Shown in pieces: positions 1 through 7,221 of a DNA stretch of 7,889 nt (the first letter of the stretch is position 1; the number at the start of each line of letters is the position of its first letter). A program made the translations under genes and the position numbers. The notes beneath the pieces were generated by a model that ran no database searches, was not told the DNA's origin, and was given only the letters and a program-made list of their open reading frames with translations. This DNA is from Comamonas sp. (GTDB taxonomy: Bacteria > Pseudomonadota > Gammaproteobacteria > Burkholderiales > Burkholderiaceae_C): the NCBI GenBank assembly GCA_018384835.1, contig JAHAYB010000440.1, forward strand, positions 1 through 7,889, read 5' to 3'.

Positions 1-110
1 TCGCCAATCTGCACATGAGCGCCAATAATGCTGTACGCGCCCACAGTAACAGAAGGGTGCAATTCTGCACCCTCGGCAATAATGGCTGTGGGGTGAATCA
101 AATCATTCAT
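1..110 (-). CDS. lpxA: UDP-N-acetylglucosamine acyltransferase LpxA, N-terminal 36 codons only (runs off the window)
   Basis: LpxA transfers a 3-hydroxyacyl chain from acyl-ACP to the 3-OH of UDP-GlcNAc, the first step of lipid A synthesis in the cytoplasm. Only the first 36 codons are present. The ATG is at 110-108 and the protein opens [19 protein letters not shown], followed by [14 protein letters not shown]. This shows the spaced I/V-G hexapeptide pattern of a left-handed beta-helix and the IHPTAI opening typical of LpxA. The catalytic histidine region lies beyond the window. The gene starts 26 bp after fabZ, in the usual lpxD-fabZ-lpxA order, which supports the call over other hexapeptide acyltransferases. 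The 26-bp gap has no clear Shine-Dalgarno sequence, so translation may depend on ribosomes leaving fabZ (inference). Confidence 0.93.
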   Translation of the reverse strand, partial: MNDLIHPTAIIAEGAELHPSVTVGAYSIIGAHVQIG

Positions 111-136
111 GCAATATCAGCAGTATTAGCAAAAAT

Positions 137-592
137 TCAGGCTTCTTGTGGTGGCCCCACATAGCGCATGGTGCACATCAGGCTGGCCTCACACGCAACT
201 TCATCACCCACACGAGCGATACCTTTGAATTTCCAAATACCGCCGCGTACACGGTCGATAGAAGCCTCTAGCAATAACTGGTCGCCTGGCTCTACGGGGC
301 GTTTGAAGCGGGCAGAATCAATGCCAACAAAGTAGTAGATATTATTTTCGTCCGGCACTTGGCCCATGGCATCAAATGCCAGTAAACCTGCCGCCTGTGC
401 CAATGCTTCCAAAATAAGCACTCCAGGCATTACCGGACGGCCAGGAAAATGCCCCGTAAAATATGGCTCATTAAACGTAACGTTTTTGACACCCAAAATA
501 CGGGTATTGCGCTCCAGCTCCACCACTTTATCTACCAGTAAAAACGGGTAGCGGTGAGGCAGTTGCTTCATAATTTCGTAGATATTCATCAT
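137..592 (-). CDS. fabZ: 3-hydroxyacyl-[acyl-carrier-protein] dehydratase FabZ
   Basis: FabZ dehydrates 3-hydroxyacyl-ACP to trans-2-enoyl-ACP in the elongation cycle of type II fatty acid synthesis. It competes with LpxA and LpxD for the same hydroxyacyl-ACP pool, which explains why it sits between them. The product is 151 residues, the normal family length, with a single hot-dog fold. The N-terminal HRYPFLLVD motif is at about residues 13-21. The active-site segment [11 protein letters not shown] carries the expected catalytic His48, and Glu62 follows in LILEALAQ. The start is a double ATG (592-590 and 589-587). The upstream one is used here because it overlaps the lpxD stop as ATGA, a common coupled arrangement. 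Starting at the second ATG would remove only one residue. It ends in TGA at 139-137. Confidence 0.97.
   Translation of the reverse strand: MMNIYEIMKQLPHRYPFLLVDKVVELERNTRILGVKNVTFNEPYFTGHFPGRPVMPGVLILEALAQAAGLLAFDAMGQVPDENNIYYFVGIDSARFKRPVEPGDQLLLEASIDRVRGGIWKFKGIARVGDEVACEASLMCTMRYVGPPQEA
587..592 (-). other. lpxD stop / fabZ double-ATG overlap
   Basis: The minus strand reads ATGATGA. The lpxD TGA (591-589) lies between and across two tandem in-frame fabZ ATG codons (592-590 and 589-587). The overlap makes coupled translation likely and leaves a one-residue ambiguity in the FabZ N-terminus. Confidence 0.65.
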
Positions 593-1626
593 GCTTGCTG
601 CTGACTTTCTATAAATGCAGAGATTGTTTGCTCCAGCTTTTTCATACGCTGACGCATTTTATCCACTTGTTTGATAGAGGCGGCGGTTCTTTCCCATTCA
701 GCATTAGTTTGAATAGGATAAATACCGGTATATAAACCGGGACGATGGATAGAGCGCGTCACCATTGAGGTCGGCGAAATCTGCGTACCGCTGGCAATAC
801 TTAAATGCCCCAAAATATTGGCAGCACCGCCAATAGCGCAATGCTCACCAATTTTTGCGCTACCTGCAATGCCCGTATTACCAGCGATCACCGTATGCGC
901 TCCGATTTGGACGTTATGGGCAATCTGAACCAGATTATCTATTTTTACGCCCTCACCAATGACCGTATCATCCAGCGCACCACGATCAATACAGGTATTT
1001 GCACCGATTTCTACATCATCACCAATACGCACTGCACCGAGTTGAGCAATTTTGAGCCAGCGGCCATTTTCAGGCGCAAAACCAAAACCATCGGCTCCAA
1101 TCACTACGCCAGGGTGAAGAATGCAGCGCTGCCCAATAGAGCAACCCTGCCCAATATGCACCCGTGCGGTCAATACCGTATCGGCTCCTATGCTTGCACC
1201 GCGCTCAATAACGCATAAAGGGCCAATGTGGGCGCTAGGATGAATATCAGCACGCTCATCCACCACCGCCGAGGGGTGAATATGCTTCGCGCCCCAAAGC
1301 GGATTTTTATCGCGCTGGCTTTGCTGCCACCATTGCGTTAAACGCGCAAAATAGGCATAGGGGTTATCAGTAACGATGCAAGTGAGGCCAGCTTCTAATG
1401 CAGCAGCTTGCAAACTAGGGGCAAGCACTACACAAGCAGCTTTTGTTTTTGCCAACTGCGCTTGATAACGCGTGTCGCTGCAAAAACTAATGCTGTGCTG
1501 GTCGGCAGTTTCTAGGGGGGCTATGCGTTGCACCAGTTTATTTTCTGGTGTAACAACCCCATCTAGGACTCCACCCAAAGTAGCGACTATTTCTGCCAAA
1601 GACAGTTGTAGCCCACCGTTTTCCAT
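589..1626 (-). CDS. lpxD: UDP-3-O-(3-hydroxyacyl)glucosamine N-acyltransferase LpxD
   Basis: LpxD adds the second 3-hydroxyacyl chain, from acyl-ACP, to the 2-amino group of UDP-3-O-acyl-glucosamine, the third step of lipid A synthesis. The product is 345 residues, close to the usual 340 or so. An N-terminal uridine-binding domain covers about residues 1-110 ([10 protein letters not shown] near the start). A left-handed beta-helix of hexapeptide repeats follows from about 115 to 290. It includes the LpxD-typical GADGFGFAP at 178-185 and the active-site text QIAHNVQIG, whose His237 matches the catalytic His239 of E. coli LpxD. The C-terminus (about 315-345, [15 protein letters not shown]) is a charged helix like the family's trimer-forming tail. 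The ATG at 1626-1624 lacks a strong ribosome-binding site. The TGA stop overlaps the fabZ start by 4 bases. Confidence 0.97.
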   Translation of the reverse strand: MENGGLQLSLAEIVATLGGVLDGVVTPENKLVQRIAPLETADQHSISFCSDTRYQAQLAKTKAACVVLAPSLQAAALEAGLTCIVTDNPYAYFARLTQWWQQSQRDKNPLWGAKHIHPSAVVDERADIHPSAHIGPLCVIERGASIGADTVLTARVHIGQGCSIGQRCILHPGVVIGADGFGFAPENGRWLKIAQLGAVRIGDDVEIGANTCIDRGALDDTVIGEGVKIDNLVQIAHNVQIGAHTVIAGNTGIAGSAKIGEHCAIGGAANILGHLSIASGTQISPTSMVTRSIHRPGLYTGIYPIQTNAEWERTAASIKQVDKMRQRMKKLEQTISAFIESQQQA

Positions 1627-1697
1627 GCCTGATAGCTTTCTATGCCCTATACGGGTTCTGGTTGAATTGACTTAGGTTGTATTGATTAACTCAAAAA
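1627..1697 (-). other. skp-lpxD intergenic gap, no confident signal
   Basis: This 71-bp AT-rich spacer separates the skp TAA from the lpxD ATG. It contains no hairpin with a T-run, so no intrinsic terminator is evident. A TATAGG-like hexamer occurs within it but without a matching -35 at 16-18 bases. The sequence just before lpxD (GAAAGCTATCAGGC) has at best a weak ribosome-binding site. It most likely is a plain spacer in a continuous transcript. Confidence 0.4.
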
Positions 1698-2204
1698 TTA
1701 TTTAGCCTTGGCATTCAGTGCTTTAATCACTTTATCAGTAATATCATGGCTAGGGTTGACATAGACCGCTTCTTGCAAAATTACATCGTATTTTTCAGCC
1801 TCAGCTACCTCTTGCACCACTTTATTAGCCAAGTCTAAAACACGCGCTAACTCTTCATTTTTACGGTTAGCCAAGTCTTCTTGAAATTCACGGCTCTTAC
1901 GCTGAAAGTCACGGTCTTGCTCTACCAGCTCGCGCTGCTTGGTCACGCGCTGGCTTTCAGACATGGTGGGCGCATCGCGCTCAAAGCTATCGGAGCTGCT
2001 TTTGAGCTTATCACGCAGGCCAATCAACTCTTTTTCACGCTTAGAGAACTCTGCCTCTAGTTTATTCTGGGCTGTTTGTGCAGTATTAGCCTCGCGGAAA
2101 ATACGGTCGGTATTGACAAAACCAGCCTTAAAATCAGCCAGAGCAGAAAAGCTCAAGCCTGCCAGCAAGGTGGCAACAGAAAGGGTGCGATACATAGATT
2201 TCAT
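1698..2204 (-). CDS. skp: Periplasmic OmpH/Skp-family chaperone
   Basis: Skp (OmpH) is a trimeric periplasmic chaperone that holds unfolded outer-membrane proteins after Sec export and delivers them toward the BAM complex. The product is 168 residues. It has a typical signal peptide with basic start MKSMYR, hydrophobic core to about residue 20, and cleavage predicted after ALA at residue 23. The mature N-terminus (FKAGFVNTDRIFREA) resembles the conserved opening strand and helix. Residues about 45-130 are highly charged, rich in K, E, R and Q, consistent with the two long tentacle helices. The C-terminal segment YDVILQEAVYVNPSHDITD is the usual body-domain strand and helix. Its ATG shares one base with the bamA stop (TAATG), so translation is probably coupled to that of its client-receiving partner BamA. 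Confidence 0.95.
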   Translation of the reverse strand: MKSMYRTLSVATLLAGLSFSALADFKAGFVNTDRIFREANTAQTAQNKLEAEFSKREKELIGLRDKLKSSSDSFERDAPTMSESQRVTKQRELVEQDRDFQRKSREFQEDLANRKNEELARVLDLANKVVQEVAEAEKYDVILQEAVYVNPSHDITDKVIKALNAKAK

Positions 2205-2206
2205 TA
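2202..2206 (-). other. bamA stop / skp start overlap (TAATG)
   Basis: The bamA TAA (2206-2204) and the skp ATG (2204-2202) share one A. No convincing Shine-Dalgarno sits at the usual distance, the nearest being a GGGA about 12 bases upstream. This points to translational coupling of Skp to BamA (inference). Confidence 0.65.
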
Positions 2207-4558
2207 GAAAGAAGTCCCAATTTGAAATTGAATTTTCTGCAACCTATCTTCAGGTTTTTTACGCAGAGGTTTTGCCCAAGCCAAGCGCAGCGGCCCTACT
2301 GGAGAAATCCAGCTAATACCAATACCGGCAGAGGCTCGGAAATCTTTGGCACGCATACGGTCTTTTTCACCATAGACGTTACCCGCATCCACAAAAGTAA
2401 ACCAGCGCAAGGTTTTGTCATTGCCCGTCCCAGGGAAAGGAGCAATCAACTCTAAGTTAACGACGGCCAACTTTGCACCACCTAAATAAGAATAGCTGTA
2501 AGGGGAGCAGGTTTGTTGCCCATCTACGCCACGGAAGCAGTTATCGCGTGGCCCCAAGCTACCTTGGTCAAAACCACGTACAGAGCCTAGACCGCCGGCA
2601 TAAAAGTTTTTGAAAATAGGAAATCTATTTCCACCTAAGCCCTTACCCCAGCCTAGTTCGGTATTAAAAGCAATTGTCCAAGTTTTATTCAGGGGAATAT
2701 ATTGTTGGAATTGGTAATTGGCCTTGACATACTTCATATCACCAGCGACAGACCAATCCGCGTTTAAGCGCTGGTAGCGTCCAGAATTTGGTGCTAAAGC
2801 ACTATCTCGTGAGTCACGTCCCCAGCCTAGGGTCAGGGGGATAGCTGTATTATTGGTATCCGTATATTCATGATAGTGCCAGGGCATATAGATACCATCT
2901 TTGACAGTGGTTTGCTCAAAGCCCAAGCCAAAATATACCGTATCAATCTCGCTAAAGGGCACGCCAAAGCGCATAGATGCGCCTTTAGAGACGATTTTAT
3001 ACATATCCCCCGTACCGACTTTTTCATCCTCATAATAGTAGGAGTAGGGGCGTGAGGTACGGTAATAGGCATCAATACTTCTGGAAACCCCATCTTGGGT
3101 AAAGTAGGGGTCGGTTGTACTCAGCACAATGGTACGATTATATTTGCTGGTATTGACATCAATACCCAGGTAATTTCCCGAGCCAAAGGCATTTTCCTGT
3201 TTGATACCAAAACTCAACGTTACTTTTTCAGCACTAGAGAAGCCTGCGCCCAAAGTGACCGAGCCTGTTGGTTTTTCCTTAACGGTAATCACCAAATCCA
3301 CTTGGTCTGGAGAGCCGGGAACCTCTTGGGTATCAATATCTACCTCAGTAAAAAAGCCCAGCCTGTCCACACGGTCGCGTGAGAGCTTGATTTTGTCACC
3401 GTCGTACCAAGAGGATTCATATTGGCGAAACTCCCGGCGAATCACTTCATCGCGGGTACGGTCGTTGCCCGCAATGTGAATGCGGCGCACATAGGCGCGG
3501 CGTGCAGGTTCGGCCTGCAACACCAAGGCAACGCGATTATTAGCACGGTCAATTTGTGGAACAGCTTCTACCCTGGCAAAAGCAAAGCCAAAATTACTAA
3601 AATGGTCACTAAAGGCTTTGGTCGTATCAGCGACATGTTCAGCGTTATAAGGCTGACCTGCTTTGATTTTAATCAGGGACTTAAACTCGTCGTCTCTGTC
3701 CAGATAATTACCATCTAGCGCTATATTGGAAACAATAAAGCGTTCGCCTTCTTCAATATTGACTACCAGCGTAATTTTCTGTTTATCGGGTGACATGGCC
3801 ACCTGGGTAGAGTCAATACGAAAATCAATATAGCCGCGCTGTAAATAGAAAGAACGCAAAGCCTCCAAATCAGCATTGAGCTTGCTACGTGCATAGCGAT
3901 TGGATTTGGTGTACCAGCTCATCCAGTTGCCGGTATCTTGATCCATTTGCTTTTTCAAAGTGGATTCGCTAAATGCCTTAGCACCCACGATGCGAATTTC
4001 ATCAATCTTGGCGGGCGCACCTTCCACCACCGAGAAGGTCAGATTCACGCGGTTGCGCTCAATAGGCGTAACGGTAGTGACCACCTCAGCGCCGTACAGG
4101 CTGCGGCTAATGTACTGGCGCTTGAGCTCCTGTTCGGCACGGTCGGCCAGCGCCTTATCAAAAGCACGGCCTTCGGCCAACCCCACATCGCGCATGGATT
4201 GCAGCAGGGCTTTTTTGTCAAACTCTTTGGTACCGACAAACTCTACATTGGCGATGGTGGGGCGCTCTTCCACCACCACCACCAGCACATTGCCGCTGGC
4301 CTCCAGGCGCACGTCTTTGAACAAACCCAGACCAAACAAAGAGCGAATGGCAGCAGCGCCTTTTTCATCGTTGTACTGCTCTCCTACGCGCAGGGGCATG
4401 GAGGCAAATACCGTTCCGGCCTCAACGCGCTGCAAGCCTTCGACGCGGATATCTTGAACAGTAAAAGGCTCCAGCGCCCAAGCCAGTTGAGCAGCGGATA
4501 GCAAGGCCGCAACAGCCCCAATTACACGAGCGCCACGGCGCGGAACAGAGAATTTCAT
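2204..4558 (-). CDS. bamA: Outer membrane protein assembly factor BamA
   Basis: BamA is the central subunit of the BAM complex, which folds and inserts beta-barrel proteins into the outer membrane. The product is 784 residues. A signal peptide is followed by predicted cleavage after AWA (residue 28) and a mature start at LEPFTV. Five POTRA domains follow at roughly 32-99, 100-180, 181-271, 272-352 and 353-430, the last ending with KEKPTGS. The 16-strand barrel fills 431-784. The loop-6 VRGF motif is at 660-663, with Arg661 at the same number as in E. coli. Two cysteines at 674 and 684 lie in the same loop. The protein ends in IQFQIGTSF, with the terminal Phe of the beta-signal. No clear Shine-Dalgarno precedes the ATG. 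The 1-base overlap with skp and the 69-bp gap to rseP suit a shared transcript. Confidence 0.98.
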   Translation of the reverse strand: MKFSVPRRGARVIGAVAALLSAAQLAWALEPFTVQDIRVEGLQRVEAGTVFASMPLRVGEQYNDEKGAAAIRSLFGLGLFKDVRLEASGNVLVVVVEERPTIANVEFVGTKEFDKKALLQSMRDVGLAEGRAFDKALADRAEQELKRQYISRSLYGAEVVTTVTPIERNRVNLTFSVVEGAPAKIDEIRIVGAKAFSESTLKKQMDQDTGNWMSWYTKSNRYARSKLNADLEALRSFYLQRGYIDFRIDSTQVAMSPDKQKITLVVNIEEGERFIVSNIALDGNYLDRDDEFKSLIKIKAGQPYNAEHVADTTKAFSDHFSNFGFAFARVEAVPQIDRANNRVALVLQAEPARRAYVRRIHIAGNDRTRDEVIRREFRQYESSWYDGDKIKLSRDRVDRLGFFTEVDIDTQEVPGSPDQVDLVITVKEKPTGSVTLGAGFSSAEKVTLSFGIKQENAFGSGNYLGIDVNTSKYNRTIVLSTTDPYFTQDGVSRSIDAYYRTSRPYSYYYEDEKVGTGDMYKIVSKGASMRFGVPFSEIDTVYFGLGFEQTTVKDGIYMPWHYHEYTDTNNTAIPLTLGWGRDSRDSALAPNSGRYQRLNADWSVAGDMKYVKANYQFQQYIPLNKTWTIAFNTELGWGKGLGGNRFPIFKNFYAGGLGSVRGFDQGSLGPRDNCFRGVDGQQTCSPYSYSYLGGAKLAVVNLELIAPFPGTGNDKTLRWFTFVDAGNVYGEKDRMRAKDFRASAGIGISWISPVGPLRLAWAKPLRKKPEDRLQKIQFQIGTSF

Positions 4559-4627
4559 GAAGTTCTAAAAGCAACGGTTCGCCCAAAAAATACATGAGCC
4601 AACAAAAAAGTAATTATTGCTTACGGT
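4559..4627 (-). other. rseP-bamA intergenic gap, no confident signal
   Basis: This 69-bp AT-rich spacer has no strong ribosome-binding site before bamA; the last bases read TTTTAGAACTTC. Near the rseP stop, an imperfect AT-only stem (4608-4622) is followed by a six-T run (4609-4604 on the minus strand). That outline resembles a weak intrinsic terminator, but the stem has almost no G-C pairs. The spacer could hold a bamA promoter, but I see no convincing -35/-10 pair and no sigma-E-type GGAACTT/TC pair at proper spacing. Confidence 0.35.
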
Positions 4628-5983
4628 TTAGGCAAATAAGCGAGAAATATCATTGAACAAGGCCAGCGACATCAAAAACAACAAGGCTGTAACGCCTATG
4701 CGTTGCAGCCCTTGCATCCAAGCCTCACTGACCGGGCGACCCGTGAGCGCCTCCCACAGATAATACATCAGGTGTCCGCCATCCAAGACAGGCAGGGGCA
4801 GGAGATTGAGCACGCCCAAACTCACGCTAATCAAAGCCAAGAACAAAAGGTACTGGGTCACGCCCAGGCTGGCAGACTTACCGGCGTAGTCGGCAATGGT
4901 GAGCGGTCCGCTCAAGTTCTTAACGGATGCCTGGCCGGTGAGCATCTTGCCCATCATCTTGAGGCTCAGTATCCCAATATCCCAGGTTTTTTGTGCCCCG
5001 GCGAGTAAGCCCTCCACAGCGCCATAGCGCACGGTCAGCATCTCGGGGGCTGCGCCAATCATGGCACCAATGCGGCCATAGCGCTCTTGCTCGGTGGTGA
5101 TGATTTCAGGGGTGACGGCCAGCACCAGACTTTGGCCGTCACGCTCTAGCTGCCATTGTTGGCTCTGGCCGCTGGTGGATTGGCGAATCAGGGCGCGTAG
5201 CTGCGCACCATCGCCAATGGGCTGGCCGTCAATCGCTAGCACCTGGTCAGCGGCTTGCAAGCCTGCGGCTGCGGCGGGGGAGTCGGGCAGCACCTCGCCC
5301 ACCACGGCTGGCATCCAGGGGCTGAGTAGGCCAATGCGCTGCATCAAGGCGGCATCTACTTCGCTGGTCTGCACGGTGGATAAGGGCAGCAATACCTGGC
5401 GTGGGCGCTGGCCTTGGCGGTCTGTCAGGTGCAGTTGCAAATCTTGACCATCAACCACTGCCTGGGTTAGCTCCCAGCGCAAATCGTCAAACGAGCGCAA
5501 ATTACGCGGCTGCCCGCCTACGGTTTGCACTGCCTGCACCCAGTCTTGCGCCTGCAAACCCGCCTCGGCAGCAAGGCTGTGGGGTACGGGGCTGGCTAGC
5601 AAGGCTTTGGGCGCTTGCACCCCCATCCAGTTAACCAAGGCATAGAGCAACACCGCCAGCAGCAAATTAGCCGCCGGCCCAGCCGCCACAATCAGGGCGC
5701 GGGAGCGCAGCGGCTGGTTGTTAAAGGCCAGATGGCGCTCTTGTGCGGGCACATCGCCCTCACGCTCATCCAGCATACGCACATAGCCGCCCAGAGGCAG
5801 GGCGGCAATGACAAATTCGGTGTCTGAATTCTTTTTGCGCCAGCGCAGCAGGGGGCGACCCATGCCAATAGAAAAGCGCAGCACCTTGACCCCACAGGCT
5901 ACCGCCGTGCGGTAATGGCCATATTCATGGATGGCAATCAGCAGCCCCAGGGCTACGACAAACGCCAGCACTGTCAACAACAT
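4628..5983 (-). CDS. rseP: RIP metalloprotease RseP (site-2 protease)
   Basis: RseP is an inner-membrane zinc metalloprotease that makes the second, intramembrane cut in the anti-sigma factor RseA after DegS-type cleavage, releasing sigma-E. It also clears remnant signal peptides. The product is 451 residues, the normal length. The zinc site HEYGH is in the first membrane helix, with His19, Glu20 and His23. The third ligand region is the NLLPLPVLDGG motif, with Asp401. Membrane segments are visible at about 3-25, 93-117, 375-395 and 425-445. Two periplasmic PDZ domains lie at about 125-200 and 222-292, the second containing SPAAAAGLQAADQVLAIDG. The edge segment LGGYVRMLDE is at 64-73. The ATG at 5983-5981 is fixed by a strong upstream ribosome-binding site. 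No RseA-like gene is in this window, so the substrate is assumed from the family. Confidence 0.97.
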   Translation of the reverse strand: MLLTVLAFVVALGLLIAIHEYGHYRTAVACGVKVLRFSIGMGRPLLRWRKKNSDTEFVIAALPLGGYVRMLDEREGDVPAQERHLAFNNQPLRSRALIVAAGPAANLLLAVLLYALVNWMGVQAPKALLASPVPHSLAAEAGLQAQDWVQAVQTVGGQPRNLRSFDDLRWELTQAVVDGQDLQLHLTDRQGQRPRQVLLPLSTVQTSEVDAALMQRIGLLSPWMPAVVGEVLPDSPAAAAGLQAADQVLAIDGQPIGDGAQLRALIRQSTSGQSQQWQLERDGQSLVLAVTPEIITTEQERYGRIGAMIGAAPEMLTVRYGAVEGLLAGAQKTWDIGILSLKMMGKMLTGQASVKNLSGPLTIADYAGKSASLGVTQYLLFLALISVSLGVLNLLPLPVLDGGHLMYYLWEALTGRPVSEAWMQGLQRIGVTALLFLMSLALFNDISRLFA

Positions 5984-5989
5984 GGCTGT

Positions 5990-5998
5990 CCCCTTCCT
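5990..5998 (-). promoter_or_regulatory. Strong ribosome-binding site of rseP
   Basis: On the minus strand this reads AGGAAGGGG, a near-ideal purine-rich Shine-Dalgarno sequence. It is separated from the rseP ATG by six bases (ACAGCC). It is the clearest ribosome-binding site in the window. It confirms the rseP start and suggests rseP is translated independently rather than only by coupling to dxr, whose stop lies 45 bp upstream. Confidence 0.8.
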
Positions 5999-6028
5999 AC
6001 GTGATACGTGATGATGGACGCTAGCAGC

Positions 6029-7216
6029 CTAGAGGCTCCAGCGCTGCACCATAGTTTGCGCCACCTGCCGCGCCTGGGCATCCAGAGCCATCAAAGCGGG
6101 CACACTGGCGGGCTTTTCATCAGGAATCAACTGTTCCAACGTGGCGAGGTTGACAGCGTGGATGCGGTCAAAGCGCAGGCGCTCTTCTAAAAAGGCGGCC
6201 ACGGCTATCTCGTTGGCGGCATTCAAGATGGCGGTAGTGCCCTCGGGGGCGCGTAGCGCTTGCCAAGACAGGTGCAGGCCGGGAAAGCGCTGGGCATCAG
6301 CCTCTTCAAAACTCAGCCCTGCCAGTTGCGTAAAGTCCAGCGGCGCGACCCCGCTGGCAATGCGCTCAGGCCAAGACAGGCCGCAGGCAATGGGTACGCG
6401 CATATCCGGTGTGCCCAGTTGAGCCAGCACAGAGCTATCCCGCATCTGCACCATAGAGTGAATAATTTGCTCCGGGTGAATCACCACGCGAATCTGCTCG
6501 GGCTGCAAGTGAAACAGCCAACGCGCTTCAATCACCTCCAGCGCCTTGTTCATCATGGTGGCCGAATCCACAGAAATTTTGCGCCCCATGCTGAAGTTGG
6601 GGTGCTTGCAAGCCTCGGCCACCGTCACCTGTGCCAGGGTGTGCGGGTCGCGCTGGCGAAAGGGGCCGCCCGAGGCCGTCAAAATCACACTGTGCAGGCG
6701 TTGCCCCCAGGTGCTGGCATCTTCAGGCAGGCATTGGAAGATGGCGGAATGCTCACTATCAATGGGTATCAGGGTGCAGCCGTTGTCTTGCACCGCCTGC
6801 ATAAATAGCGCCCCGCCCACCACTAAAGCTTCTTTATTGGCCAGCAGCAGGCGCTTGCCCGCCCGTGCAGCAGCCAGGCAGGGAGCCAGCCCCGCAGCGC
6901 CCACAATCGCGCCCATAACGGTATCGACTTCGGGGTGGGCAGCAATCTGCTCTAGGGCATCGGCCTCTTGCAGCACTTGGGTGGGGCTGCTGTGTTCACG
7001 CAAGCGCTGCGCCAGTTGCTGGGCATGGGCGGCGCTGCTCATCACGGCGTAGCGCGGCGCAAATTCCAGGCATTGCGCTAGCAGGGCATCGACTTGGGTA
7101 GCGGCGCTTAAAGCAAATACGGAAAACTGCTGGGGATGGCGGCGCAGCACGTCCAGAGTGCTGGTTCCAATAGAGCCTGTAGCCCCAAGAACGGTAATAT
7201 GCTGTACGGGCTTCAT
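6029..7216 (-). CDS. dxr: 1-deoxy-D-xylulose 5-phosphate reductoisomerase (Dxr/IspC)
   Basis: Dxr isomerises and reduces DXP to 2-C-methyl-D-erythritol 4-phosphate with NADPH and a divalent metal. This is the committed step of the MEP isoprenoid pathway and the target of fosmidomycin. From the ATG at 7216 the product is 395 residues (E. coli has 398). The NADPH fold opens MKPVQHITVLGATGSIGTS, followed by LLANKEALVVGG at about 124-135. Metal ligands Asp153 and Glu155 are in PIDSEHSAIF. Glu227 follows SVDSATMMNKA, with Asn223 and Lys224. Substrate-contacting Ser182 is in TASGGPFR and His205 is in CKHPNFSMG. The family motifs are all present. An in-frame TTG at 7231 could add five residues but would overlap cdsA. 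The ATG is preferred because it gives the family's usual start. It ends in TAG at 6031-6029. Confidence 0.97.
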   Translation of the reverse strand: MKPVQHITVLGATGSIGTSTLDVLRRHPQQFSVFALSAATQVDALLAQCLEFAPRYAVMSSAAHAQQLAQRLREHSSPTQVLQEADALEQIAAHPEVDTVMGAIVGAAGLAPCLAAARAGKRLLLANKEALVVGGALFMQAVQDNGCTLIPIDSEHSAIFQCLPEDASTWGQRLHSVILTASGGPFRQRDPHTLAQVTVAEACKHPNFSMGRKISVDSATMMNKALEVIEARWLFHLQPEQIRVVIHPEQIIHSMVQMRDSSVLAQLGTPDMRVPIACGLSWPERIASGVAPLDFTQLAGLSFEEADAQRFPGLHLSWQALRAPEGTTAILNAANEIAVAAFLEERLRFDRIHAVNLATLEQLIPDEKPASVPALMALDAQARQVAQTMVQRWSL

Positions 7217-7221
7217 ATTTA
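7214..7221 (-). other. cdsA stop / dxr start junction
   Basis: The minus strand reads TAAATATG: the cdsA TAA (7221-7219), two bases, then the dxr ATG (7216-7214). Upstream is only a weak GGG-type ribosome-binding sequence about 12 bases away, inside the last cdsA codons. Such spacing suits re-initiation by ribosomes finishing cdsA. The TTG at 7231-7229 lies inside cdsA in another frame and is the only earlier alternative start considered. Confidence 0.6.

Noticed and set aside
1627..1697. Possible promoter for lpxD (TATAGG-like hexamer)
   Set aside because: No -35 element stands at the right spacing and no known operator is visible, so it cannot be told from chance in AT-rich sequence.
3938..4501. 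Plus-strand open frame of 187 codons opposite the bamA POTRA region
   Set aside because: It lies entirely antisense to well-conserved bamA codons, has no ribosome-binding context and no recognisable domain. Long antisense frames are common opposite coding sequence of this composition.
4559..4627. Possible sigma-E promoter for bamA
   Set aside because: bamA is sigma-E controlled in some bacteria, but I found no GGAACTT-like box with a TC-type -10 at proper spacing on the minus strand here.
6260..7052. Plus-strand open frames of 182 and 168 codons opposite dxr
   Set aside because: They are mirror frames of dxr. dxr shows its full set of catalytic motifs on the minus strand, and the antisense products have no family features.
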